Shown here: positions 1-7,207 of the stretch, in pieces
How the letters are laid out: each line of letters opens with the position of its first letter
How positions within the stretch are numbered: position 1 is the first letter of the stretch
From: Pseudomonas akapageensis
GTDB lineage: Bacteria > Pseudomonadota > Gammaproteobacteria > Pseudomonadales > Pseudomonadaceae
Length of the DNA stretch: 64,000 bases
Assembly (NCBI RefSeq): GCF_011355085.1
Contig: NZ_VXCP01000044.1
Coordinates: forward strand, 26,676-90,675
Direction: 5' to 3'
Program-made: the position numbers and the translations under genes
Notes under the pieces: model-generated
Databases searched by the model: none
The model's input: only the letters and a program-made list of their open reading frames with translations
Told to the model about the DNA's origin: nothing

Positions 1-101
1 CGCTCCCTTGCCCTGGCTGAATCACCCGCCGTCCTTCGGTTCATTTCATCGTGTCACCGCGCGAGTCCTTGGCGCCTCCTCAATAATTGAAGGAGAAAGG
101 T

Positions 102-947
102 ATGAACACGCTCAATCACAAACGAGCTGCCGTCAACGGTGTCGTTCTTCATTACGTGACGGTAGGTCAAGGGCCAGTAGTCCTGTGCATGCATGGATGG
201 CCACAAAACCATCGGGAATTCCTGCCGGTCATCGAGGGCTTCACTGACAAGTACACGTTCATTGCTCCCGACCTGCGCGGTTATGCCGACAGTGACAAAC
301 CGTTCGTTGGCTATGAACCTAAAACGATCGCTCAGGACATGCTCGATCTGCTCGACGTCGAGAAGGTCGATAAATTTCATATTCTCAGCCATGACCTTGG
401 CGGACCTCCGTCAGTTGCCCTGGCCTATATGGCATCCAACCGGGCTCTGTCGTTATCAACCATCGAGACACCTTTCTTTGGGCTCGACTTCCCAGGGTAC
501 GTCGATCCGCGAGTTGCGTACTGGCATCTTAGTATGCACATGAATATGGACATTACCCGGATGTTGATCGAAGGTCGTGAGGAGCAATATCTTCGCCATT
601 TTTTCCGCGATTTTGCTTATAACCCGTCAGCGTTCTCAGAAGAGGAAGTACAGCAGTATGTGATGCAGATGCGCCAGCCTGGCAATCTGCGGGCAAGTCT
701 CAATCACTACGGTTACATCCCACAAATGGCAGAACAAACGGCTGAGCTCGCGAAAATAAAGTTGTCAGTTCCTATGCTGGCCTGGGCAGGTCGGGTGTCT
801 TTTGGGAACCATTGTTTCGCTTGTGCGAAGGCCATCGCCACCTCTGCAAAGGGCGGTGTCATCGAAGAGTGCGGACATTGGGTATTCGAAGAGAAAACGG
901 ACTTTATCCGAGAGGAGCTTGGTGCGTTTTGGGGAAGCGTCAGCTAA
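102..947 (+). CDS. alpha/beta hydrolase, epoxide-hydrolase-like
   Basis: Predicted soluble alpha/beta hydrolase of 281 residues. The oxyanion motif HGWP is at residues 31-34. The nucleophile elbow reads SHDLGG with Asp98 in the nucleophile position, as in epoxide hydrolases and haloalkane dehalogenases rather than serine esterases. The C-terminal ECGHWVFEE supplies the catalytic histidine. I chose the ATG at 102 because AGGAGAAAGG lies just before it; an in-frame start at 87 has no such site. The segment before the histidine (about residues 225-255) differs from the usual 'LGGE...G' pattern, so activity is not certain. The substrate is unknown. It stands alone, with a 120-base gap to the VOC gene. 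Confidence 0.82.
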   Translation: MNTLNHKRAAVNGVVLHYVTVGQGPVVLCMHGWPQNHREFLPVIEGFTDKYTFIAPDLRGYADSDKPFVGYEPKTIAQDMLDLLDVEKVDKFHILSHDLGGPPSVALAYMASNRALSLSTIETPFFGLDFPGYVDPRVAYWHLSMHMNMDITRMLIEGREEQYLRHFFRDFAYNPSAFSEEEVQQYVMQMRQPGNLRASLNHYGYIPQMAEQTAELAKIKLSVPMLAWAGRVSFGNHCFACAKAIATSAKGGVIEECGHWVFEEKTDFIREELGAFWGSVS

Positions 948-1067
948 CTGGCTGATGCATGCGTTCGGGTGCTTCCAGCTCGCCACTTGCTCTAGCTAGA
1001 CGTACCCGCATACCTTGCAGGGGAATCTGGCTCATAACCCCTGCGTCATTCTCTTTCGAGGTGTGAC

Positions 1068-1547
1068 ATGTCTAATACCCTTAGATCATCCGGCATTTTT
1101 CGAGCCGATCACACTGGTTTCACGGTAGCGTCTCTAGCGGACTCTCTCCACTTTTGGACAGAGGTACTCGGCTTCAAGCATCTATATACAAGCGAGTACG
1201 GATCCGGTGAATTCCTTGACAACCTAGTAGGGGTCAAGGGTGCATCGCTGACATTGGCGATGGTAGAGGCACCAGGCGGGCACTTGGTTGAATTGCTCGA
1301 ATATCACAACCCAGATGACCGCGAATGGATGCAACCTCGATCTTGTGATGTCGGCTCGGTGCACCTGGCTTTTACCGTTTCTGATTTGGACGGATTATTG
1401 AATAGGGTTGAAGCAGCCGGGTGGCATCGGCTGGGAGCCCCACAAACGGTGGAGAGTGGCGAGAGGGCAGGTTTGAAACTGGCCTATGCCCGTGGACCCG
1501 ATGGGGTAACCCTGGAGTCTCTCCAATGGCCGACCCCGTTGCAGTAA
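1068..1547 (+). CDS. VOC (glyoxalase/dioxygenase fold) protein
   Basis: 159-residue protein with the two beta-alpha-beta-beta-beta modules of the vicinal-oxygen-chelate superfamily. The four metal-ligand positions look filled: His15 in DHTGF, a Glu in HLVELLEY, His near 98 in SVHLAF, and a late Glu in GVTLESLQ. The ATG at 1068 follows GAGGTGTGAC. Family members include glyoxalase I, methylmalonyl-CoA epimerase and extradiol dioxygenases. The overall pattern resembles the glyoxalase/epimerase side, but I cannot name a substrate. Confidence 0.8.
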   Translation: MSNTLRSSGIFRADHTGFTVASLADSLHFWTEVLGFKHLYTSEYGSGEFLDNLVGVKGASLTLAMVEAPGGHLVELLEYHNPDDREWMQPRSCDVGSVHLAFTVSDLDGLLNRVEAAGWHRLGAPQTVESGERAGLKLAYARGPDGVTLESLQWPTPLQ

Positions 1548-1655
1548 TCGCTGCTGGACGACACAGCTGCTGGCGCAAAACAAAACTGACGATCCGCATG
1601 TCCGGTATCGCTCCAGTCAGCGGTCGATCCTCGCAATTCTTGGAGGAAAACTCCC

Positions 1656-1877
1656 ATGAGCTACGTAAAGGTATTCATTGGATTGATTCTGTCATTTGCC
1701 GTAGGTGCCGGATGCCGGTTACTGCTGATCCCTGTGCCTTCTCCTCCCGTTCTGACCGGAGCACTGTTGGTGTTCATGATGAGCTTGGGGTATTGGCTCG
1801 TTGATCGCTACCTCTGCAATCGAGAGGCGGAACATAAACGACTATGCGGCGGCCCTATCCTGAGGGAAAAGTCATGA
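1656..1877 (+). CDS. XapX domain small membrane protein (first of two)
   Basis: 73-residue hydrophobic protein with the XapX (DUF1427) pattern: a glycine-rich helix with GAGCRLLLIPVPSPP, then a second helix TGALLVFMMSLGYWLVD. Two membrane segments are expected. GGAGGAAAACTCCC precedes the ATG. Its last codons overlap the start of a second XapX gene by four bases (ATGA), so the two are probably translationally coupled. The function of XapX proteins is not established. Confidence 0.75.
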   Translation: MSYVKVFIGLILSFAVGAGCRLLLIPVPSPPVLTGALLVFMMSLGYWLVDRYLCNREAEHKRLCGGPILREKS

Positions 1878-2023
1878 TTGCCCTAGGGTTTGGATGCGCG
1901 ATAGGGGGGTTGATTGGTGCGGGCTGTCGGTGGTTCGACATTCCGTCCCCGGCCCCCCCGACACCTTTTGGTGCACTCTTGGTAGTGGCTATGACCATTG
2001 GATACGTGGTGGCAGGGGGATAA
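1874..2023 (+). CDS. XapX domain small membrane protein (second of two)
   Basis: 49-residue ORF, read directly from the sequence. It has the same plan as the preceding gene: a Gly-rich first helix ending GAGCRWFDIPSPAPPTP, then GALLVVAMTIGYVVAGG. It starts inside the stop of the first XapX gene (ATGA overlap). Such tandem pairs probably arose by duplication, and the two products may work as a heteromeric membrane unit. That last point is inference. Confidence 0.7.
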   Translation: MIALGFGCAIGGLIGAGCRWFDIPSPAPPTPFGALLVVAMTIGYVVAGG

Positions 2024-2105
2024 AACCCTGTCGTTTACCCGGGCAATAGAAATGGCAACTTACCAGTGAGCAGAGTTGGTAAAAAAAAGGCTCGAACACT
2101 TTAGG

Positions 2106-2120
2106 GACCGGCTGGTCTAA
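2106..2120. promoter_or_regulatory. NemR-like operator upstream of tetR
   Basis: GACCGGCTGGTCTAA contains the dyad GACC-N4-GGTC. It resembles the TAGACC-N4-GGTCTA operator of NemR-type TetR repressors, with a perfect right half and a degenerate left half. It lies about 35 bases before the tetR start, so autoregulation is likely. Confidence 0.45.
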
Positions 2121-2153
2121 AATTGTTTTTTTCTGACTATCCCTAAGAGAGTT

Positions 2154-2726
2154 ATGGCACGTCCACGTGAGTTTGACGAAGAAGAGGTGTTGGAGCAGGC
2201 GCTGATTGTTTTCTGGCAAAAAGGCTACGAAGGGACAAGCCTTATGAACTTGCTGGAGGCCACGGGGCTTACGAAATCCAGCTTGTATGCCGCCTTCGGC
2301 AATAAAGAATCCCTCTTCTGCCGGGTTGTCGAACGCTATCAACAAAAATACCTGAGTTTTCGCATCGAGGCTTTTGCCGAGCCGACGCCACGTCGAATTG
2401 TTGAGCGGCTTCTGCTCGGTATGGTGGACCTCCACATAAACGAGAACACCCCTCTTGGGTGTCTTGAGGTAAATAGCGCAATAGCTTGCTCGGCGGAAGG
2501 CGAGGCAATACGCGAACTGCTTGTTGCCAACCGAGCGATTACGCGTGAGGCTCTACGAGATCGTTTCGAAGAAGTCGCCGGTAAGCTACCCAAAGGTATG
2601 ACGTCGGATCAGGCGGCATTCTTTATCGCCACGCTTATCCAGGGCATGGCGATTCAGGCAAAAAGCGGAGCTTGCAGGCAGGATTTGCTGGATTTGGTTA
2701 ACTCGGTGTTGTTGGCATGGCCCTAG
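2154..2726 (+). CDS. TetR family transcriptional regulator
   Basis: 190-residue one-component repressor. The N-terminal TetR_N helix-turn-helix runs from MARPREFDEEEVLEQAL through YEGTSLMNLLEATGLTKSSLYAAFGNKESL (about residues 1-55). The C-terminal ligand-binding part contains a single cysteine in TPLGCLEV and another in IACSAEG. The fold resembles the NemR/AcrR-type group that senses electrophiles and controls flavin reductases. An operator-like dyad lies just upstream. Candidate targets nearby are the XapX pair, the ABM monooxygenase and, further off, the OYE-SDR operon. These targets are guesses from proximity. Confidence 0.88.
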   Translation: MARPREFDEEEVLEQALIVFWQKGYEGTSLMNLLEATGLTKSSLYAAFGNKESLFCRVVERYQQKYLSFRIEAFAEPTPRRIVERLLLGMVDLHINENTPLGCLEVNSAIACSAEGEAIRELLVANRAITREALRDRFEEVAGKLPKGMTSDQAAFFIATLIQGMAIQAKSGACRQDLLDLVNSVLLAWP

Positions 2727-2810
2727 GGCTGAGATGCTGGTAACAGTGCAGAGATAGGGGCGTTGCTCCGCTGAGCCCGCCCCGCAATCAATCGTATCGG
2801 CGTCAGGATT

Positions 2811-3137
2811 TCAAGCAGCGCGGCGTTGCGGGTAGCTTTTAATGATGTCGAGGAATTCGATACGACGCGCCTTGGCCAGCAAGTCCGGCAGCAGTTTCTC
2901 ATAAGCCTGACGATAAGCTTTGCTGAGGTGATGGCTGATGAAGTACTCGCTGCTGCAGCCCCAGGTTTCATAGAGCACAACGGTGTTTGGTTCGCTTTGC
3001 GAGTCGTGAATCCAGGTATTGATGAAATCCGGCTCAGCGGACATTTCATGAACCACCTTGAACAGGTGTTCCTTCATTTCTTCGAGCCGACCTTCTTTGG
3101 CTGTCAGATGAACGATAAACGCGACTTGATCACTCAT
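2811..3137 (-). CDS. antibiotic biosynthesis monooxygenase (ABM) domain protein
   Basis: 108-residue protein with the dimeric alpha/beta-barrel ABM fold typical of quinol monooxygenases such as YgiN. It has an N-terminal strand VAFIVHLTAKEGRLEEM, a central NTVVLYETWG, and FISHHLSKAYRQAYEKLL before the C-terminal strand. GAAAGGAAGGTAATGCA precedes the ATG. It converges with the tetR gene. Given the neighbouring reductases, a quinone or aromatic detoxification role is plausible but not shown. Confidence 0.78.
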   Translation of the reverse strand: MSDQVAFIVHLTAKEGRLEEMKEHLFKVVHEMSAEPDFINTWIHDSQSEPNTVVLYETWGCSSEYFISHHLSKAYRQAYEKLLPDLLAKARRIEFLDIIKSYPQRRAA

Positions 3138-3457
3138 TGCATTACCTTCCTTTCAGTTGTTGGACGCAATCCTGAAAATTCACGATGTGCTCCAGGGTTT
3201 GCGGGTAACGAAGCGTTCGTCTACGGCCTGAATGGCAGTGCGTTTCGTCGTGAGAGCAACAATGCGCTGATTATGTTCGAAAGACGCACGGGTAATTTGT
3301 ACTAAACATTCGAAATACTTGTTTATGTGGTAGGGCATATGGGGGAATTACCGCCAGTCTCATCACGGGCAATACCCGTAAAAAAGCAGAAGCCAGGAGG
3401 CTGCCTGGCCTCGTCTAATTCCCTGGTTGGAGCCTCATATCCAACCGGAGGGGGGGC

Positions 3458-3750
3458 AGAAGGCGAAGCAGGAGCAACTGAAGGCACCCCAGAAGTCCAG
3501 AAATCACTGAAAGACGCATTCGACTGACGCGCCCAATCGTGCCTATGACCAATACCGAGCAGCCGCCCACACATTGGTGCAACTGAGTCTTCAGCGGTGA
3601 GGCGGGCTTAAAATAACCAGGCACCTTGGCCATCGGTGACCAGTTAAGCAATACCGGCAGACTGGGTGGCCCAAGCTTGTCGAATTCAGCACTGGCATAG
3701 CCTACTTTGCCGTTCACTCCAGTCAGCACCGATTCAATCCACTTGATGGC
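3458..3750 (-). pseudogene. C-terminal remnant of an amidohydrolase (YtcJ-like), frameshifted
   Basis: Reading the minus strand from 3750 gives IKWIESVLTGVNGKVGYA, then PVLLNWSPMAKVPGYF and HQCVGGC. After one frameshift near 3560 comes GHRHDWARQSNASFSDF. After a second near 3500 comes FWGAFSCSCFAF. Together these match my memory of the last ~100 residues of TIM-barrel amidohydrolases of the YtcJ group. No start codon or N-terminal part is attached. The piece that should precede it lies at 3866-3955 on the opposite strand. Confidence 0.65.
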
Positions 3751-3843
3751 TTGTTGATCACCCCGAACATCGTTCTGCTGGTGGTTCACTTCTTCATGCC
3801 GCGAGTGACCGCGTTGTTTGCGGACTGGCTAAGCCAACCCTGA
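3750..3843 (+). pseudogene. C-terminal fragment of an unidentified membrane protein
   Basis: In one plus-strand frame the sequence reads LDGLLITPNIVLLVVHFFMPR then VTALFADWLSQP and a stop at 3841-3843. It looks like the last transmembrane helix and tail of a small inner-membrane protein. No upstream part exists in the window: before 3750 the frame runs into the antisense of the amidohydrolase remnant. I cannot name the family. Confidence 0.35.
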
Positions 3844-3865
3844 TGGTAGATACCAAATGAAACCA

Positions 3866-3955
3866 GTGCCTGGTTCTCCAGCGATCTGGGCAAGAAGGGG
3901 CAGATCAAAGTGGGCCAGTTGGCCGACCTGGCTGCGCTGTCGGTAGATTTTTAGG
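3866..3955 (+). pseudogene. internal amidohydrolase fragment on the opposite strand
   Basis: The plus-strand frame SAWFSSDLGKKGQIKVGQLA, continuing DLAALSVDF to a stop at about 3953, is the segment that in YtcJ-like amidohydrolases sits just before the 'IESVLTVVDGKVVY' segment. That next segment is found here at 3750 on the minus strand. The gene has therefore been cut and one part inverted. Confidence 0.55.
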
Positions 3956-4013
3956 CGATGAGGATGGTTCGCTAGAACGGGATGATCCATGACTACGGTC
4001 TGCTCAACGTCGT
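3956..4013 (+). pseudogene. C-terminal esterase fragment (catalytic-His motif)
   Basis: Continuing the same plus-strand frame gives AMRMVR, a stop codon, then NGMIHDYGLLNVVS. This resembles the 'RYNGMIHDFGLLN' catalytic-histidine region of HSL-family esterases. It abuts, on the opposite strand, the N-terminal half of just such an esterase (4014-4329), so two parts of one gene probably now face each other. Confidence 0.5.
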
Positions 4014-4329
4014 GAGCCACCCACTTGGTCGCTGCGTAGGCTTTTTTGATAGCCGTGGGATAGTGGGCCTCTGGTGAGGGCGTGGAGTTTACGAAGACTG
4101 CTGCCGCACCGGAGCCAACCAACCGATTACGGATAAGGCGTTCATGGGGCGGGTAATCGCCCAGCACCCAGCCTCCACCGTGGAATATGAAGACAGGCAG
4201 GATACCCTTGGCTCCGGCCGGACGAACGATCGTAAGCTCAATTTTCTGGCCGTCGGCAGTTATGGTCTTCTGGTTGACATCAGCTTTCGACAAATCCAGC
4301 TTGTCGCTAACCTGAGCGCCCGCCAGCAC
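4014..4329 (-). pseudogene. N-terminal remnant of an HSL-type alpha/beta hydrolase
   Basis: Minus-strand reading from a GTG at 4329 gives about 105 residues of a hormone-sensitive-lipase-type esterase. It includes the HGGGWVLGDYPPHERL oxyanion motif and FVNSTPSPEAHYPTAIKKAY up to ATKWVA. Homology then stops and the frame runs into the antisense of another fragment. The GDSAGG-type nucleophile region is absent. An in-frame stop lies just upstream of the GTG, so the 5' end is also damaged. The product cannot be an active esterase. Confidence 0.7.
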
Positions 4330-4575
4330 GGCCCTGGCATCCTACCTCCGTCCGCAACTGTTCTATGGACAGCTACAAACTGAGTTTCGGTCTTGTTTAG
4401 CGGCAGTAGGTGCTTCTCATAAGCAGTTCAAAATCGCTTAGCTTCAACATGTTCTAAATCATCGAACGAGTAGGCCCGAAACCTGGTGCGTCATTCGAAT
4501 GATATCGGCAGACGATTACTCTCAATCCGCAACCAATCATGGGCGGACCTACTGATCACTACCGAGGATTGCACG

Positions 4576-5175
4576 ATGACTAACATTACCCGCGTTGCCG
4601 TCGTTTACCACAGTGGCTATGGTCACACCGCCAAACAGGCTGAGGCCGTTGCTAAAGGGGCAGGCAGTGTTGTCGGGACCGAAGCCGTGCTGATCAGTGT
4701 TGACGATATCGACCAATACTGGGAAACCTTGGAAGGTGTTGACGCAATCATCTTCGGCTCTCCAACCTACATGGGTAGTGCTTCCGCCCAGTTCAAAGGC
4801 TTCATGGACGCGACCTCGCGGACTGTCTTCGCAAAGGGTGGTGTCTGGGGCAACAAGATTGCGGCAGGTTTTACCAATGCCGCATCCCGTTCCGGTGACA
4901 AACTGGCAACCTTGCAGCAACTGTCTATCTTCGCCGCGCAGCACGGCATGCACTGGATCAACTTGGGTCTTCCACCGGGTCACAACAGCACCAAAACCAC
5001 AGAAGACATGCTGAACCGCCACAGCTTCTGGCTCGGTGCAGCAGCCCAGTCTGATGCAGATGTCAGTGCTGAATTCGGTCCACCGAAAGCTGACCTGCTG
5101 ACGGCCGAACACCTCGGTGCCCGTGTGGCAAAGGTAGCCCGTCAGATGGCTGCGGGTCGTCACGCTGTGGAATGA
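4576..5175 (+). CDS. flavodoxin-fold NAD(P)H:quinone reductase / FMN protein
   Basis: 199-residue WrbA/flavodoxin-like protein. The FMN phosphate loop is VVYHSGYGHTAKQAEAV near the N-terminus. A second flavin contact is GSPTYMGSASAQFKGFMD. A third is GFTNAASRSGDKLATLQQL, where WrbA-type quinone reductases have a similar loop. The ATG at 4576 is preferred over an in-frame start at 4486 because the family begins with the first beta strand and GAGG lies upstream. A strong terminator follows, so it is probably monocistronic. It likely reduces quinones by two electrons. Confidence 0.85.
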   Translation: MTNITRVAVVYHSGYGHTAKQAEAVAKGAGSVVGTEAVLISVDDIDQYWETLEGVDAIIFGSPTYMGSASAQFKGFMDATSRTVFAKGGVWGNKIAAGFTNAASRSGDKLATLQQLSIFAAQHGMHWINLGLPPGHNSTKTTEDMLNRHSFWLGAAAQSDADVSAEFGPPKADLLTAEHLGARVAKVARQMAAGRHAVE

Positions 5176-5196
5176 TCCCCGACGAGTGTTTAATCG

Positions 5197-5248
5197 CCGA
5201 TGTACGATGGCACATCACCCAGTGAGTGCGATCGTACATCGGTTTTTT
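5197..5248 (+). terminator. rho-independent terminator after the flavodoxin gene
   Basis: Perfect 12-base arms CCGATGTACGAT (5197-5208) and ATCGTACATCGG (5231-5242) are followed by TTTTTTATTAG. This terminates the plus-strand flavodoxin gene. Confidence 0.85.
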
Positions 5249-5249
5249 A

Positions 5250-5556
5250 TTAGTTTTTCTCGGCCAGAAATGCCTGGAATTTCGGTACGATAAAGTCCGG
5301 TTGTTCTTCCATAATCCAATGCCCTGCTTGTGGCACCACTAGTCCATTCACGTGTGTAAAGACAGCTTCGGCGGAAGTTTTCAGCCCCTACCGAAGGATC
5401 TTTTACCTTCTACGGCAAGCACGGGAATGTCCAGTTTCCCGTTTTTCGCCAAGAGCGCCTGGTTGTCTTTCGGATTCTGGGAGAACGCCGCAAATTGGTT
5501 GAATGTCGCGTGAGTCGCACCCGGTTGTACGTACAGAATCGCGTAATGTTCGCGGG
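5250..5556 (-). pseudogene. C-terminal remnant of an epoxide-hydrolase-like protein
   Basis: Minus strand from about 5556: EHYAILYVQPGATHATFNQF and KNGKLDIPVLAVEG in one frame, then a stop or frameshift near 5395, then KTSAEAVFTHVNGLVVPQAG and HWIMEEQPDFIVPKFQAF to a stop at 5250. This is the last ~100 residues of an alpha/beta hydrolase with its catalytic His (AGHWIMEE). Its N-terminal half is missing and homology is cut where the parA fragment begins. Confidence 0.65.
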
Positions 5557-5558
5557 GC

Positions 5559-6036
5559 AGGACGCTGCTGGTGAATCTCGATCCTCAGGCTAGCTCCACT
5601 CAATACCTGACAGGGCAGACAGGTGATGCTATCCCCATGGGGATAGCCGATTTCTTCAAGCAAACCTTATCCAGCGGCCCGGCCAGCAAAAAGAATCGCG
5701 TGGCCGTCACTGATACCCGCTATGCCAATCTGCATCTGGTCACGGCTAGCCACAAGCTTGCCGACCTGCAGTCAAAGCTCGAGTCCAAATTCAAGATCAA
5801 TAAGCTGCGCCGCTTGTTGGTGGAGCTTTCCGAAGATTACGAGCGCATTTATATCGATACGCCGCCGTCCTTGAATTTCTATACGCTCAGCGCGCTGATC
5901 GCCGCCGACCGCGTGTTGATTCCTTTCGATTGCGACAGCTTTTCTCGTCAGGCGCTCTACAACGTCATCGCACAAGTGGCCGAGTTGCAAGCTGACCATA
6001 ATGAGTCGTTGATCGTGGAAGGGGTGGTGGTCACCT
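5559..6036 (+). pseudogene. internal parA (partition ATPase) fragment
   Basis: About 158 residues of a plasmid/chromosome partition ATPase: LLVNLDPQASSTQYLTG (Walker A' strand), IYIDTPPSLNFYTLSAL (Walker B), then PFDCDSFSRQALYNVI and LIVEGVVVT. The Walker A region (KGGVGKTT) that should come first is absent, and the frame stops at the point where homologues continue 'NQYQPR'. It is therefore a torn-out central piece. Both ends coincide with the ends of two unrelated minus-strand hydrolase fragments, as expected from illegitimate recombination. Confidence 0.7.
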
Positions 6037-6281
6037 GAGCCGTCGATTCCGCGATAGTCGGTGGCAATGATGCGCCTTGTTTGTGCCAGCCCATCGATGA
6101 TCGTGGGGTCGAAGTTGTTCAGTACCGCGCCCCAATGGTTGAACAGTACGAGCGGCACCTCGGTCTTGGGGCCGATTTCGCTATAGGCGAAGGGAATGCC
6201 ATTGTCTGTGATCGAATGGTTTGCCGCGTTGACGAACGTCGTTTGCGAGCCAGCGGGGTCATTTGTTTTCGTGGGAGTCAT
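6036..6281 (-). pseudogene. N-terminal remnant of an alpha/beta hydrolase
   Basis: Minus strand from ATG 6281: about 80 residues including HSITDNGIPFAYSEIGP, VPLVLFNHWGAVLNNFDP and RRIIATDYRGIDGSG, the N-terminal third of an alpha/beta hydrolase. Homology ends exactly where the parA fragment begins (about 6036). Its 'LFNHWGAVLNNFDP' style differs from the family represented by the C-terminal fragment at 5250-5556, so the two hydrolase pieces may come from different genes. Confidence 0.6.
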
Positions 6282-6304
6282 GTCTACTCCGAACAGAGGG
6301 CTGC

Positions 6305-6338
6305 ATTCGATGCAGTGCCACGGGCGCCTGCATCGAAT
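6305..6338. repeat. 11-base inverted repeat between SDR and hydrolase remnant
   Basis: Perfect arms ATTCGATGCAG (6305-6315) and CTGCATCGAAT (6328-6338) have a 12-base loop. They lie between the stop of the SDR gene and the start of the broken hydrolase. No T-run follows on either strand, so an operator or attenuator is more likely than a terminator. Confidence 0.45.
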
Positions 6339-6364
6339 CTGCACGGGTGTTCGCTACAAAAAGA

Positions 6365-7153
6365 TCACCGTTGGGTCTGGTAGCGCTGGGCAACCACAGA
6401 CTGGCGGATTTGCCCCAGCAGGCCCTGGCGTGCAATCTGCAGGTCATCCCAGCGTTCAGCTTCTTGCAGCGGCGGGATCGTCACCGGTTCGCGGCGATCA
6501 AAACCAACCAGTGCGGCATCCACCAGATCGTCCACTTCCATGATTTCATTCAAGGTGTTGATGTCGACGCCGGAGCGATCCCAGATCTCCGTGCGGGTGG
6601 CGGCCGGCAGCACGGCCTGCACATACACGCCCTGAGGCGAAAGTTCCAGGCTTAGGCCTTGGGAAAGGAACAGCACAAACGCCTTGGTTGCACCATAGAC
6701 CGACATGCCGAACTCCGGTGCCAGACCCACCACCGAACCGATGTTGATGATCGAACCGTCGCCTGCTTTGGTCAGGCGTGGGGCGATGGCGCTGGCGAGC
6801 CGCACCAGCGCTGTGGTGTTGAGGGCGACCAGTTGCGCAACGCTGTCGGTGCTTTGATCGATGAAGTTGCCGGACAGGGCGGTGCCGGCGTTATTGACGA
6901 GGATGCCGATACGGGCGTCGTCGCGCAGGCGGGTTTCAACGGTTGTCAGATCGCCGAGTTGGGTCAGGTCCGCCGGAATGACATCAATGGCGACGTCGTG
7001 TTCGCTGCGCAACCGGGCTGCAAGTGCGTCCAGGCGTGTCTGGTCTCGGGCGACCAGAACCAGATCGTGGCCGCGTTGCGCGAAGCGCTCTGCGTAGGCG
7101 GCGCCGATGCCGGTGGAAGCGCCAGTGATGAGAACAGTAGGGTGAGTGCTCAT
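6365..7153 (-). CDS. short-chain dehydrogenase/reductase
   Basis: 262-residue classical SDR. The cofactor motif TGASTGIG is at about residues 10-17, NNAG near 88, the catalytic Ser in IINIGSVVGL, and the YGATKAF Tyr-Lys pair. It probably reduces or oxidises a carbonyl/hydroxyl with NAD(P)H. The gene lies 54 bases downstream of the Old Yellow Enzyme gene on the same strand, so the two are probably co-transcribed and act on related electrophilic carbonyls. The substrate is unknown. Confidence 0.87.
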   Translation of the reverse strand: MSTHPTVLITGASTGIGAAYAERFAQRGHDLVLVARDQTRLDALAARLRSEHDVAIDVIPADLTQLGDLTTVETRLRDDARIGILVNNAGTALSGNFIDQSTDSVAQLVALNTTALVRLASAIAPRLTKAGDGSIINIGSVVGLAPEFGMSVYGATKAFVLFLSQGLSLELSPQGVYVQAVLPAATRTEIWDRSGVDINTLNEIMEVDDLVDAALVGFDRREPVTIPPLQEAERWDDLQIARQGLLGQIRQSVVAQRYQTQR

Positions 7154-7207
7154 GGGGTCATCTCTCTTTCAAAATATGTGAAAACAGAAAGCGCGGTCAC
7201 TGATTGC

